DNA from: Neptuniibacter sp.
Lineage (GTDB): Bacteria; Pseudomonadota; Gammaproteobacteria; Pseudomonadales; Balneatricaceae
DNA length: 8,250 nt
Direction: 5' to 3'
NCBI GenBank assembly: GCA_030149405.1
Contig: JASBRM010000147.1
Span: 1-8,250, forward strand
Shown: piece by piece, positions 1 through 6,562 of the stretch
Layout: every line of letters begins with the position of its first letter
Position numbering within the stretch: position 1 is the stretch's first letter
Made by a program: the position numbers and the translations under genes
The notes under the pieces: generated by a model
What the model was told of the DNA's origin: nothing
Databases searched by the model: none
What the model saw: only the letters and a program-made list of their open reading frames with translations

Positions 1-1294
1 GCTCTTTGAAATCAGAAGAAAAATACCCAAGTCGGATATTTGCTCCTACTTTTCTGGTTCTAGCAGGAAATGGCTGTGGTTGCATTTTACATTTCTCAGC
101 CACGTACTTTAGAGTTCGTTTCAGCTGCCTATCCAGGCTGTCATCCAAAACGAGCATAGTAAAAGGAGGTATTGCCCGAGTGTTTATACCTAGTTCCAGA
201 CGAGCCAAATGAGTATAAGACGAATCTGACCACCTACATATGGTTTGCAATTGATGCAATAAGAATCCTTCAGCTTCAGCGAAGTCTGGGTTGAGCTTTA
301 GGGCTTGTTTATAGCAATCTATCGGAGCTTCCAATTCGAAGTGATCTTTGAAAGTGTTACCCAAATTATAATAGACCTCGGCGTTTCTTGGATTGAGCTT
401 GAGTGATTGTTTGAAGCTATCTATTGCCAATGCCAGCTCACCTATATTTCTATACACAACCCCCATATTGTTATAGGCTTCGGCACCATTTGGATCGATA
501 CTGATGGCTTGCTTGAAATTATCTATAGCAGCCGCATAGTTTTTCAAAGCAGCATTTGCACCACCATAGATATTTTGCAAAATAGCCGAACGTGGAAAAT
601 CTAGAACTAATCGCGAGGCAATTTTTATTGCGTGTTTCATACGTCCCTGTTCATAAGCTTCTATGAGAGGTCCCAGTACGTCTCGGGGTGGATCCTGTCG
701 ATCGGAAGCCTTCTCTGGCTTAGTTCTTTTTAATGAGGCAAGGCTTGCTTTCGCCTTTTTGTTATAAGGGAACTTCTCTAAAATATCTCGAAAAATGTTC
801 TCAGCTTCACTCCTGGCATTTGTCTTGATCTTTTCCCTTGCTAACCTAAATGCTTGGTCTAACTTAATAGTGTCTAATACATTGGAGCGCCGATCTATAG
901 CCGGCCTAGTTTGCGAGGGCGAGTAATCGCCGCTTTCTATGACCGCTAGGCGAGCTTCCAATTTGTCAAAGCCTTCGCCCATTGCACCTTTTAATTTAGC
1001 TTGCTCAAGAACGGCTCTGGCCTCCACTTGACGTTCCGCTCTAATCAGCGCGTCAATATAACTAATCCAAAATTGAGCTATGTTTGGATTGCTTTGAAGG
1101 GCAGTTCTAAAATACGGGAGAGCTGCGTCAATATTGCGCTCACTTACAGCCAACACTCCCAAATTGTGGTTAACTTCCGGATGCTTAGGCTTAGTTCTGA
1201 TTATAGCTTTATAGAGCCGCTCTGCCTCTACAGTATGCCCAGCCCTGTGGGCCTTGGTTGCTTTCTGAAGAGCTTCTTTAATCGTTAAGTTCAT
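1..1294 (-). CDS. TPR-containing O-GlcNAc transferase/SPINDLY-like glycosyltransferase (GT41), N-terminal part, cut by left edge
   Basis: The minus-strand frame is open from ATG at 1294-1292 to the left edge (431 codons visible, no stop); an in-frame stop lies upstream at 1385-1387 and no other start codon lies between. The protein opens with MNLTIKEALQKA and has TPR units at residues ~5-70 and ~210-340, with typical signatures such as HNLGVLAV, AYNNMGVVYRNIGELALAI and VYYNLGNTF. A charged non-TPR linker covers ~120-205. After the TPRs comes the hinge typical of this family, HQLQTICRWSD (~347-357), then PFTMLVLDD (~377-385), and finally IRLGYFSSDF (~420-429), which matches the opening strand of the Glyco_transf_41 domain. 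The catalytic core lies outside the window. Family members transfer sugar, often GlcNAc, from a nucleotide sugar to protein Ser/Thr; the bacterial relative HMW1C glycosylates an adhesin on Asn. No signal peptide, so it should be cytoplasmic. No clear Shine-Dalgarno precedes the ATG. The TPR call is firm; GT41 rests on the hinge and the first strand. Confidence 0.85.
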   Translation of the reverse strand, partial: MNLTIKEALQKATKAHRAGHTVEAERLYKAIIRTKPKHPEVNHNLGVLAVSERNIDAALPYFRTALQSNPNIAQFWISYIDALIRAERQVEARAVLEQAKLKGAMGEGFDKLEARLAVIESGDYSPSQTRPAIDRRSNVLDTIKLDQAFRLAREKIKTNARSEAENIFRDILEKFPYNKKAKASLASLKRTKPEKASDRQDPPRDVLGPLIEAYEQGRMKHAIKIASRLVLDFPRSAILQNIYGGANAALKNYAAAIDNFKQAISIDPNGAEAYNNMGVVYRNIGELALAIDSFKQSLKLNPRNAEVYYNLGNTFKDHFELEAPIDCYKQALKLNPDFAEAEGFLLHQLQTICRWSDSSYTHLARLELGINTRAIPPFTMLVLDDSLDRQLKRTLKYVAEKCKMQPQPFPARTRKVGANIRLGYFSSDFKE

Positions 1295-1518
1295 AGCTGC
1301 GAATTTGTAGAAAATAGTTGTTAACTTCGCCCAAAATTGAAGCCATTCTACACCGCTGCATGGATCTTGAGCTATAGATGGTGATCAATACTGATACATA
1401 GAAACAGCACGGATTGCCTTTTTTTAATCCAGAGCGAGTATGTGTGATATTTTCCTAGTTAATTTAAGCCACGACTACTGAGAGCCATCTTTTTAACTGA
1501 TTGTGAGAAAAGTTGGGA

Positions 1519-1662
1519 ATGAGGAGAAATCGATACAGCGAAGATTAGATTAGTTAGCTCCTGAAACAACTTAAAGCCCTCCGGATTATATCGGTAGTAG
1601 AGAATTGAGATTCAGAGTATTGGTTACGTGCGCACAGTGCGCGCCGGGCTGGAGAGATTAGC
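1519..1662 (+). pseudogene. IS3-family orfA (helix-turn-helix subunit) remnant
   Basis: From ATG 1519 the translation reads MRRNRYSED, stop, IS, stop, LLKQLKA. This lines up with the conserved OrfA N-terminus of IS407/IS3-type elements (pattern M-K-R-S-R-[FY]-S-E-E-Q-I-I-x-x-L-K-E). The first TAG (1546-1548) falls where the family has CAG (Gln), so it can be explained by a single C-to-T change; a second TAG follows at 1555-1557. Beyond about 1580 similarity fades and a further stop appears, so the 3' limit is approximate. The product would normally bind the element's ends through its HTH; this copy cannot be functional. Confidence 0.6.
1630..1642. repeat. 13-bp palindrome inside the IS relic
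   Basis: GCGCAC, a single A, then GTGCGC form a perfect 6-bp inverted repeat. It lies between the orfA and orfB remnants. It may be only chance or a fossil of the element's orfA/orfB junction; no function is assigned. Confidence 0.3.
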
Positions 1663-1801
1663 TGACAGCAGGCGGGTATCTGAGCCAGCGTCGTTAGCGA
1701 GACTCTATGTTGCTTGCAGAGCTACGCAGGAAAACCACTCAATATCTTCACTGTCGTCACCTGTTGCTCCTAAGTTAACGTAGGAATGAAAAGGGCTTGC
1801 C

Positions 1802-2209
1802 TTTAACAGGATCAGACCTGCCGGCCTTGCTGAGGGAAGGGGCTTCAAGTTGTGGCAGGAAGAGGGAGTATTTGAATTGGCCCAGTTTGTCGATAGAGCT
1901 GTTAGCCAAGCCTGATCAGTGGTGGCCAATCGACGTGAGTTATGACCAGCTTTCAGATAGTTGATGGCTTCAGGTGCTAATCATAGTTGATGAAGATAGC
2001 CGAGAGTGTATAGTTCAGCTGTGAACTGTTAGGCCAGCGAGCTTAAGATTTCTCGTTTTCTGAATCAGTATTGGTTCAGATCATTAGAATAGGCAAGGCA
2101 AGTTACAGAAAATTGGCAGGAAGGATTCCATGAGATCCGACCGTATAGCTCTTTAGGCTACCAACACACACAGCGTGTTTATGAGAGAAACAGCATGAAT
2201 CTCTCATAG
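1802..2209 (+). pseudogene. IS3-family orfB (DDE transposase) remnant with stops, frameshifts and a deletion
   Basis: Three family-like segments are readable in two frames. Segment 1 (1802-1915) contains FNRIRPAGL and KLWQEEG, matching the YRRI...LLRREG...RLWQEEG region. Segment 2 (1923-2015, shifted frame) contains WPIDVSYDQLSDS, stop, then WLQVLIIVDEDSREC, matching the W-x-x-D-F...G-x-x-[FL]-x-V-L-T-I-V-D-[DE]-x-[ST]-R-E-C core; its Asp at 1932-1934 is the first catalytic residue. Segment 3 (~2045-2209, back in the first frame) contains FLNQYWFRSLE, stop, ARQ, then GFHEIRPYSSLGYQ and the C-terminal tail ending at TAG 2207-2209. Between segments 2 and 3 about 70 residues usual for the family, including the second catalytic Asp (DNG) and the Glu, are absent. 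A weaker trace of the OrfB N-terminus may lie at ~1675-1720. The open frame on the opposite strand at 1705-1929 is only a shadow of this relic. Confidence 0.8.
2180..2208. repeat. 8-bp inverted repeat (hairpin) over the end of the orfB remnant
   Basis: TATGAGAG (2180-2187) and CTCTCATA (2201-2208) are perfectly complementary with a 13-base loop. The right arm overlaps the orfB stop codon. No U-run follows, so it does not look like an intrinsic terminator. It sits about 80 bp before the sulfotransferase start and could affect that transcript if transcription reads through from the relic. Confidence 0.4.
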
Positions 2210-2288
2210 GAAATGGATCTAATTTGGAACAGGCCAGACGCATTAGCTATTTGTTTCAAGTGTAGCGCAACCCAATCTTTTAGAACAA

Positions 2289-4118
2289 ATGTTGAACAGT
2301 ATCAAAGAAAATACGCTTGTAGCTTTATGGGCTAAAGGGAACCTCGATGAAGCTGAGCAGTTGGCTAATTTGATTGTCAGTAGCCATCCTGCTAACTCGC
2401 TGGCGTGGAGAGTACTTGCGGCAATTTCGAGGGCGAAGGGCGATACCGATACGGCTGTTGTCGCGATTCGTCGTGCCGTTGAGTCCGATCCAAATAATCC
2501 AGAAACACTGACCAATCTTGGCGTCATTTTGAAAGAAGCGGGTGAATTAGATGAAGCAGAGCGGGTGTATCGACGAGTACTAGTGCAAAGCCCGGATTAC
2601 TCTGAGGCACACAATAATTTGGGGAATGTACTTCGAGAACTCGAGCGGTTTACGGAAGCTTGTGATAGCTTCCAAAAGGCAATATCTCTAAACCCCAATT
2701 ATGTAGAATCTCACCACAATCTCGGAATAACGCTACAAAAATCAGGACGCCTCGAAGAGGCTATCGAAAGCTACCATAAGGCAATAGACTTGAATCCATG
2801 TTTATATCAAGCGATGAATGACCTTGGGACTTGTTTTCAGATTCTTGGCCGTGTGGAAATGGCACACACTAGTTACCAACAGGCAATTCAAGTCAGACCT
2901 GACTATTTTGACGCGTATACGAACCTTTGTGACTTACTCGAAAAGTTAGGTCGAATTGATGAAGGTATAACAATTGTTAAGACTGCAATAGAAAAAATAT
3001 CTGGTCGTCGGTCAGAGCTCTTGTTAACGCACGGGCAACTACTTTACCGAAAACGAGATTACAGCAAACTGGGAGAAATATTGAATAGCATATGTATATC
3101 TGACTTGCCTGAGAAACGCAAAATAAGCTATCTCCATCTAAAAGCCAATTGGCACCACGCCCTGCAAGAGTATACCGCTGCCTATCATTCATTCGAAGAG
3201 ATGAATAAGCAAATAGAATGCAGTAAGGAATATCTGAAGTTTAACGGGAACGAACTGTTTGAGTCTTTGCGCTCGCGCATAAATATGCTCACTAATTATC
3301 GCGCCAGAAGCATAGAGAACAAATTATTAGGGGAACCCGTTGTGGACCCGGTGTTCTTGATCGGATTTCCACGTTCTGGAACAACACTGCTTGATACAAT
3401 TCTGAGAACACATACCAGAATTACAGTTGTTGAAGAACAGCCCATGGTTGAAAAAGCAACCGAATACTTAAATTCAATAGTTGGAATAGACTCGACGGGC
3501 CAGTTCGATATTAAAACACTGAAAGAAGCTAGAAATGTGTATATTGAAGAGCTCAAAAAGCATGCAGACATTAATGTTGGAGATGTAATAGTAGACAAGC
3601 TACCTCTCAATATATTGGAGTTACCAATTGTCTCGCAATTGTTTCCTCGTTCCAGGTATATTCTCGCGCTACGCCACCCGCTTGATTGCATATTGAGCTG
3701 TTGGATGCAAAATTTTCAGTTGAACAGAGCAATGGTAAATATGAGTAATCTCAATCGGATTGCTGAGCTATATGACTATGCAATGCAAATCGCTGTACTG
3801 TGTGAGACTAAGTTCTCGTTGGAAATGCACAGGGTTCGCTATGAAGATTTGGTCACTCATTTCGATACGATGGTTTCACACATATTGAATTTCTTAAATC
3901 TTCCCTGGGAGGAAGGTATTAGAAATTATCGCAAAACAGCCATAGATAGAGGACTTATTAATACGCCTAGCTACTCTCAGGTAGTGGAGCCCATTTATAC
4001 ATCCGCTGTGTATCGATGGCAAAGGTACGACAATTACTTAGAAGCGGTGGCTGATAGGCTAAGACCATTTATAATTGAACATGGTTACGAGGAATTGGAA
4101 GCGGGTTTCCGACAATAA
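2289..4118 (+). CDS. TPR-repeat sulfotransferase (Sulfotransfer_3-like, TPST-type)
   Basis: The 609-residue protein has an N-terminal array of about seven TPRs (residues ~3-240; clear units at TNLGVILKEAGELDEAERVY, NNLGNVLRELERF, HNLGITLQKSGRLEEAIESY and NDLGTCFQILGRV), a helical linker to ~350, and a sulfotransferase domain. The 5'-phosphosulfate loop is PVFLIGFPRSGTTLLDTIL (P354 on), and the 3'-phosphate motif is LRHPLDCILS with R462 and S470. E382/E383 in VVEEQPM sit where tyrosylprotein sulfotransferases have their catalytic Glu, making this closer to TPST/Sulfotransfer_3 than to estrogen-type enzymes. It should move sulfate from PAPS to a protein or glycan hydroxyl; the TPRs probably dock the substrate. 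No signal peptide, so cytoplasmic. ATG 2289 is the only start after the in-frame stop at 2244-2246, and its Shine-Dalgarno is poor. The methyltransferase follows 112 bp downstream on the same strand. The family call is firm; the substrate is unknown and no PAPS synthesis gene is present here. Confidence 0.93.
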   Translation: MLNSIKENTLVALWAKGNLDEAEQLANLIVSSHPANSLAWRVLAAISRAKGDTDTAVVAIRRAVESDPNNPETLTNLGVILKEAGELDEAERVYRRVLVQSPDYSEAHNNLGNVLRELERFTEACDSFQKAISLNPNYVESHHNLGITLQKSGRLEEAIESYHKAIDLNPCLYQAMNDLGTCFQILGRVEMAHTSYQQAIQVRPDYFDAYTNLCDLLEKLGRIDEGITIVKTAIEKISGRRSELLLTHGQLLYRKRDYSKLGEILNSICISDLPEKRKISYLHLKANWHHALQEYTAAYHSFEEMNKQIECSKEYLKFNGNELFESLRSRINMLTNYRARSIENKLLGEPVVDPVFLIGFPRSGTTLLDTILRTHTRITVVEEQPMVEKATEYLNSIVGIDSTGQFDIKTLKEARNVYIEELKKHADINVGDVIVDKLPLNILELPIVSQLFPRSRYILALRHPLDCILSCWMQNFQLNRAMVNMSNLNRIAELYDYAMQIAVLCETKFSLEMHRVRYEDLVTHFDTMVSHILNFLNLPWEEGIRNYRKTAIDRGLINTPSYSQVVEPIYTSAVYRWQRYDNYLEAVADRLRPFIIEHGYEELEAGFRQ

Positions 4119-4138
4119 GTAGCAGGCAACCAATTTGT

Positions 4139-4207
4139 ATGAATCCCAAATCTTACCTATCCCAAACCGTCGGATTGGCATTAGTCCTTCTAGCTATTGG
4201 CGTCTAA
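4139..4207 (+). other. Possible 22-codon hydrophobic micro-ORF in the spacer
   Basis: ATG 4139 to TAA 4205-4207 would encode a short peptide starting MNPKSYLSQT and ending in a hydrophobic stretch (VGLALVLLAIGV), like a lone membrane helix or the front of a signal peptide. No convincing ribosome binding site precedes it. It could be a real small membrane peptide, the leftover 5' end of a deleted gene, or chance. Low confidence. Confidence 0.15.
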
Positions 4208-4220
4208 TTGAATATACGTA

Positions 4221-4225
4221 AAGGA
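4221..4225 (+). promoter_or_regulatory. Shine-Dalgarno of the methyltransferase gene
   Basis: AAGGA lies five bases before ATG 4231. It is the clearest ribosome binding site in the window and fixes this start; the other genes with a visible start lack a comparable site. Confidence 0.75.
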
Positions 4226-4230
4226 ACAAA

Positions 4231-5769
4231 ATGAGCAATTGGACTTCAGGATATGTCGCAGACATTGGCTACACTTTTGGTTACTACCGGGAATTAAACC
4301 CCTTAAGCGCGAGTTTTCCCTTGCTAAGTTCCGGCGTAATACCGCCACCTATTAGAACTGCATGTGAGCTCGGCTTTGGGCAAGGCTTGAGTACGAATAT
4401 TCATGCTGCCGCATCTGACATTGATTGGTATGGCACGGACTTTAATCCTTCGCAGGCAGGATTTGCGCGAGAATTGGCATCAGTCTCCGGTGCAAACGCA
4501 AACCTCTATGACGAAGCATTTCAGGATTTCTGCTACAGGGAAGACCTTCCGAATTTTGATCTAATCGTTATGCACGGAATCTGGAGTTGGGTTTCTGATG
4601 AGAATCGAAAGATACTGGTGGATTTCATCCGACGAAAATTGAACGTCGGTGGTGCCTTATACATAAGCTATAACACCCAGCCTGGTTGGGCTGCTTTTGC
4701 ACCAATGCGACACCTAATGACTCAACACGCAGAAATCGTCGGTTCAACTGGTAGTGGCACAATAAGCCGTGTAGACGGAGCACTTGAATTTGCAGAGAAG
4801 CTGCTTGGCACTAATCCCAGCTATGGGGCTGCAAACCCCCAAGTTAAAGAGCGAATTAAATATCTGAAGAGCCAGAGCAGGCACTACCTTGCGCATGAGT
4901 ACTTCAATCGTGATTGGGAACCGATGCATTTCTCGGCTATGGCACGATGGTTAGAATCGGCAAAGCTTGAGTTTGCATGTTCTGCGTATACTGTAAATCA
5001 TCTGGATTCGATCAATATGACGCCTCAGCAGGGCGAGTTTCTGCATGGCATTCCAGATATAGTGCTCAAAGAATCTGTTAAAGACTTCATGACTAATTCG
5101 ACTTTCCGAAGAGACTACTGGATAAAAGGGAAAAGGAAATATTCCGCGCTTGAGAAATTGGAAGAGCTTAGGAGACATAAAGTAGTGCTCTGCGTTGACC
5201 GAGAAGGGTTGCAAGTTAAGGTTTCTGGAGCATTAGGCGAAGCAACTCTGAATGATGCTATCTATGAACCATTGTTAGACTCCCTTGCCGGAAACAAAGT
5301 CAGAACAATAGCCGAGGTGGAATCGGAACTGAGTAATAACGGAAACATCGGCTTGAGTGAAATTCTAGAATGTATGTTGATTCTGATAGGCAAGGGGTAT
5401 GTTGCAACAGCTCAAGATGAATCAGTTTCGTCAGCTGTCAGGAAAAGAACGGATCCTTTGAATTTGCACATTCTGAACAAAACAAAACTAGGCCAGGAAA
5501 TCGTGCATCTCGCAAGTCCGGTTTTAGGGGGCGGATTCCCAGTTACGCAACTGCAGCAGCATTTCTTACTGGCTTATAAAGAAGGCGAAAAAACCGAGAA
5601 AGGACTGGCTGACAAAACCTGGGAGTACTTATCAGCATTAGGCCAAAAGCTACAACTTGGTGAGAAGATACTTGATTCTGTTGAGGACAATAAGGCGAAA
5701 CTGTTAACTGATGCGAAAGTATTCCTCGATAGAGAACTTCCGATTCTCAAGGCATTAAAGATAGCTTAA
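4231..5769 (+). CDS. Class I SAM-dependent methyltransferase with methyltransferase-regulatory domain (protein lysine methyltransferase-like)
   Basis: The 512-residue protein begins with a Rossmann methyltransferase domain (~1-165): motif I ACELGFGQG (A44-G52), the acidic ribose-binding strand WYGTDFNPSQ (D70), then FDLIVMHGIWSWVSDENRK (109 on) and the family-specific SYNTQPGW (146-153). A second region (~217-305; HEYFNRDWEPMHFSAMARWL and FLHGIPDIVLKES) matches the predicted methyltransferase regulatory domain (MethyTransf_Reg). The C-terminal ~200 residues are alpha/beta with no recognised motif. From memory, this layout and length resemble the rickettsial enzymes PKMT1/PKMT2, which methylate lysines of the surface protein OmpB, so a protein substrate is plausible; small-molecule or sugar methylation remains possible. 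No signal peptide. It lies 112 bp after the sulfotransferase on the same strand and probably shares its transcript, and it converges with the acetyltransferase gene across a 20-bp gap with no clear terminator. Confidence 0.88.
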   Translation: MSNWTSGYVADIGYTFGYYRELNPLSASFPLLSSGVIPPPIRTACELGFGQGLSTNIHAAASDIDWYGTDFNPSQAGFARELASVSGANANLYDEAFQDFCYREDLPNFDLIVMHGIWSWVSDENRKILVDFIRRKLNVGGALYISYNTQPGWAAFAPMRHLMTQHAEIVGSTGSGTISRVDGALEFAEKLLGTNPSYGAANPQVKERIKYLKSQSRHYLAHEYFNRDWEPMHFSAMARWLESAKLEFACSAYTVNHLDSINMTPQQGEFLHGIPDIVLKESVKDFMTNSTFRRDYWIKGKRKYSALEKLEELRRHKVVLCVDREGLQVKVSGALGEATLNDAIYEPLLDSLAGNKVRTIAEVESELSNNGNIGLSEILECMLILIGKGYVATAQDESVSSAVRKRTDPLNLHILNKTKLGQEIVHLASPVLGGGFPVTQLQQHFLLAYKEGEKTEKGLADKTWEYLSALGQKLQLGEKILDSVEDNKAKLLTDAKVFLDRELPILKALKIA

Positions 5770-5789
5770 GACGTCAATACTTGGTGAAT

Positions 5790-6503
5790 CTATCTAACGA
5801 GTTGAAAGCTTGATTCGTACTGACTCATATTTTGAAGAGCAACACCTTTTTCGAGTTTTGTAATATCTTTCCCGAGAAGTCTTTTTGAAAGTCGGGAAAG
5901 CCGGTTGTTGTCGCGGAAATATTTCTCGGATAGTTCGTTTCGAAATGCATTTATTAAAACTGACCGATTCGCGAAATCTACACGATGTCTTGTGGTACCT
6001 TTATACTCAAATCCGAGAGCAAGTGTATTCTCTTGCGCGCTAGAGTTTGTTTCATAGACATAACTTTGAAGATTATTTAGGGATTCACGATTAAATGCAA
6101 AATCCAAAATCAACAGCGCGGTTTCCAAACCTAATCCTGTTTTGATTTCTTTCTTATTGAAAAACCCAATCATAAATTCGGCTTGTGACTTGGCAGCATT
6201 GTATGCAGACAGGGATGCCAGTCCGACAGGCAGTGATCGAGTAAGTTTGCCGTTATGATGAAGGAAAATTAGCCACTCAATTTTGCCTACTTGCCCCGGA
6301 AATCGTTCGTATTCAAATTGTAATTGATTAGTGAGTTCTGCTTTGGATAGTTGACGAGGTTGATTTATCCGATAGGTACTCCAGAACTCGTCATTGGAAA
6401 AAATATCTATCAGATGCTCTACATGTGCAGGGCACAATCTTTCTAAACGTGTACGCCTTCCAGTGATTGGTAAATTACAGTGGAGGCGCTGTAACATTTT
6501 CAT
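5790..6503 (-). CDS. GNAT-family N-acetyltransferase (RimJ/RimL type)
   Basis: The 237-residue protein shows the Acetyltransf_3 layout. It has an RTRLERLCPAHVEHLIDIF start (residues 18-35), the strand LPVGLASLSAYN (91-102), the strand EFMIGFF (109-115), and the acetyl-CoA pyrophosphate loop KTGLGLETALLILDFAF (121-137), a variant of the usual G-x-G-x-[AG/E] loop. YVYETNSSAQENTLALGFEYKG (149-170) is the motif-B/beta6 region, with the Asn and Leu-Gly-Phe typical of RimJ-like enzymes. Such enzymes acetylate protein N-termini, amino sugars or small amines; the substrate here is unknown. A basic tail of ~45 residues (192-237) follows the GNAT fold and is longer than usual. The start at 6503 has no good Shine-Dalgarno and ATG at residue 3 is an alternative. 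The gene follows the large repeat protein on the same strand after 48 bp. Confidence 0.9.
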   Translation of the reverse strand: MKMLQRLHCNLPITGRRTRLERLCPAHVEHLIDIFSNDEFWSTYRINQPRQLSKAELTNQLQFEYERFPGQVGKIEWLIFLHHNGKLTRSLPVGLASLSAYNAAKSQAEFMIGFFNKKEIKTGLGLETALLILDFAFNRESLNNLQSYVYETNSSAQENTLALGFEYKGTTRHRVDFANRSVLINAFRNELSEKYFRDNNRLSRLSKRLLGKDITKLEKGVALQNMSQYESSFQLVR

Positions 6504-6535
6504 AAAGTGATGATCGATTAATTTAAGTACAGTGC

Positions 6536-6562
6536 ATTGTATTCGTAGATTCTAACGCTCAA
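6536..6562 (-). promoter_or_regulatory. Possible sigma-70 promoter for the acetyltransferase gene
   Basis: On the minus strand, TTGAGC (6562-6557) and TACAAT (6541-6536) resemble -35 and -10 boxes (4/6 and 5/6 matches) separated by 15 bases, shorter than the ideal 17. It overlaps the last codons of the repeat-protein gene and would start transcription about 25-30 bases before the acetyltransferase ATG. It could let that gene be expressed independently. Tentative. Confidence 0.25.

Larger units (their letters stand above)
1445..2236 (+). mobile_element. Decayed, internally deleted IS3-family insertion sequence (IS407-like)
   Basis: The ~1 kb between the glycosyltransferase and sulfotransferase genes has no intact ORF but carries recognisable fragments of an IS3-family element in the expected order: an orfA start (1519), then orfB pieces ending at a natural orfB C-terminus (stop 2207-2209). 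IS3 elements are usually about 1.2-1.5 kb; this one is near 0.8 kb and lacks the part of orfB that carries the second and third catalytic acids. The ends are tentative: 1445-1464 and the reverse complement of 2217-2236 match at 12 of 20 positions, both begin TG, and the left one lies 74 bp before orfA, a normal spacing. I see no target-site duplication. Sequence left of it (1295-1444) holds nothing I recognise beyond possible promoter sequence for the leftward gene. Confidence 0.7.

Noticed and set aside
6..604. Short plus-strand open frames at 6-212 and 407-604
   Set aside because: Both are shadows of the minus-strand TPR/GT41 gene, whose frame shows strong family motifs.
1410..1428. GGATT...AATCC around a T-run as a terminator
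   Set aside because: The T-run lies in the loop rather than after a stem, and the stem is only 5 bp.
1705..1929. 74-codon minus-strand open frame in the gap
   Set aside because: It runs antisense to the orfB remnant, whose plus-strand translation shows transposase motifs; the minus-strand peptide has no recognisable pattern.
2243..2527. 94-codon minus-strand open frame over the sulfotransferase start
   Set aside because: It overlaps the first TPRs in antisense and has no motif or ribosome binding site of its own.
3296..3691. 131-codon minus-strand open frame inside the sulfotransferase gene
   Set aside because: It is the complement of the PAPS-binding region, which is clearly coding on the plus strand; the antisense peptide is low-complexity and Ser-rich.
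5760..5830. Bidirectional terminator between the convergent methyltransferase and acetyltransferase genes
   Set aside because: Only a 5-bp GAATC/GATTC pairing with a ~21-base loop was found, and no U-run; not enough to call a terminator.
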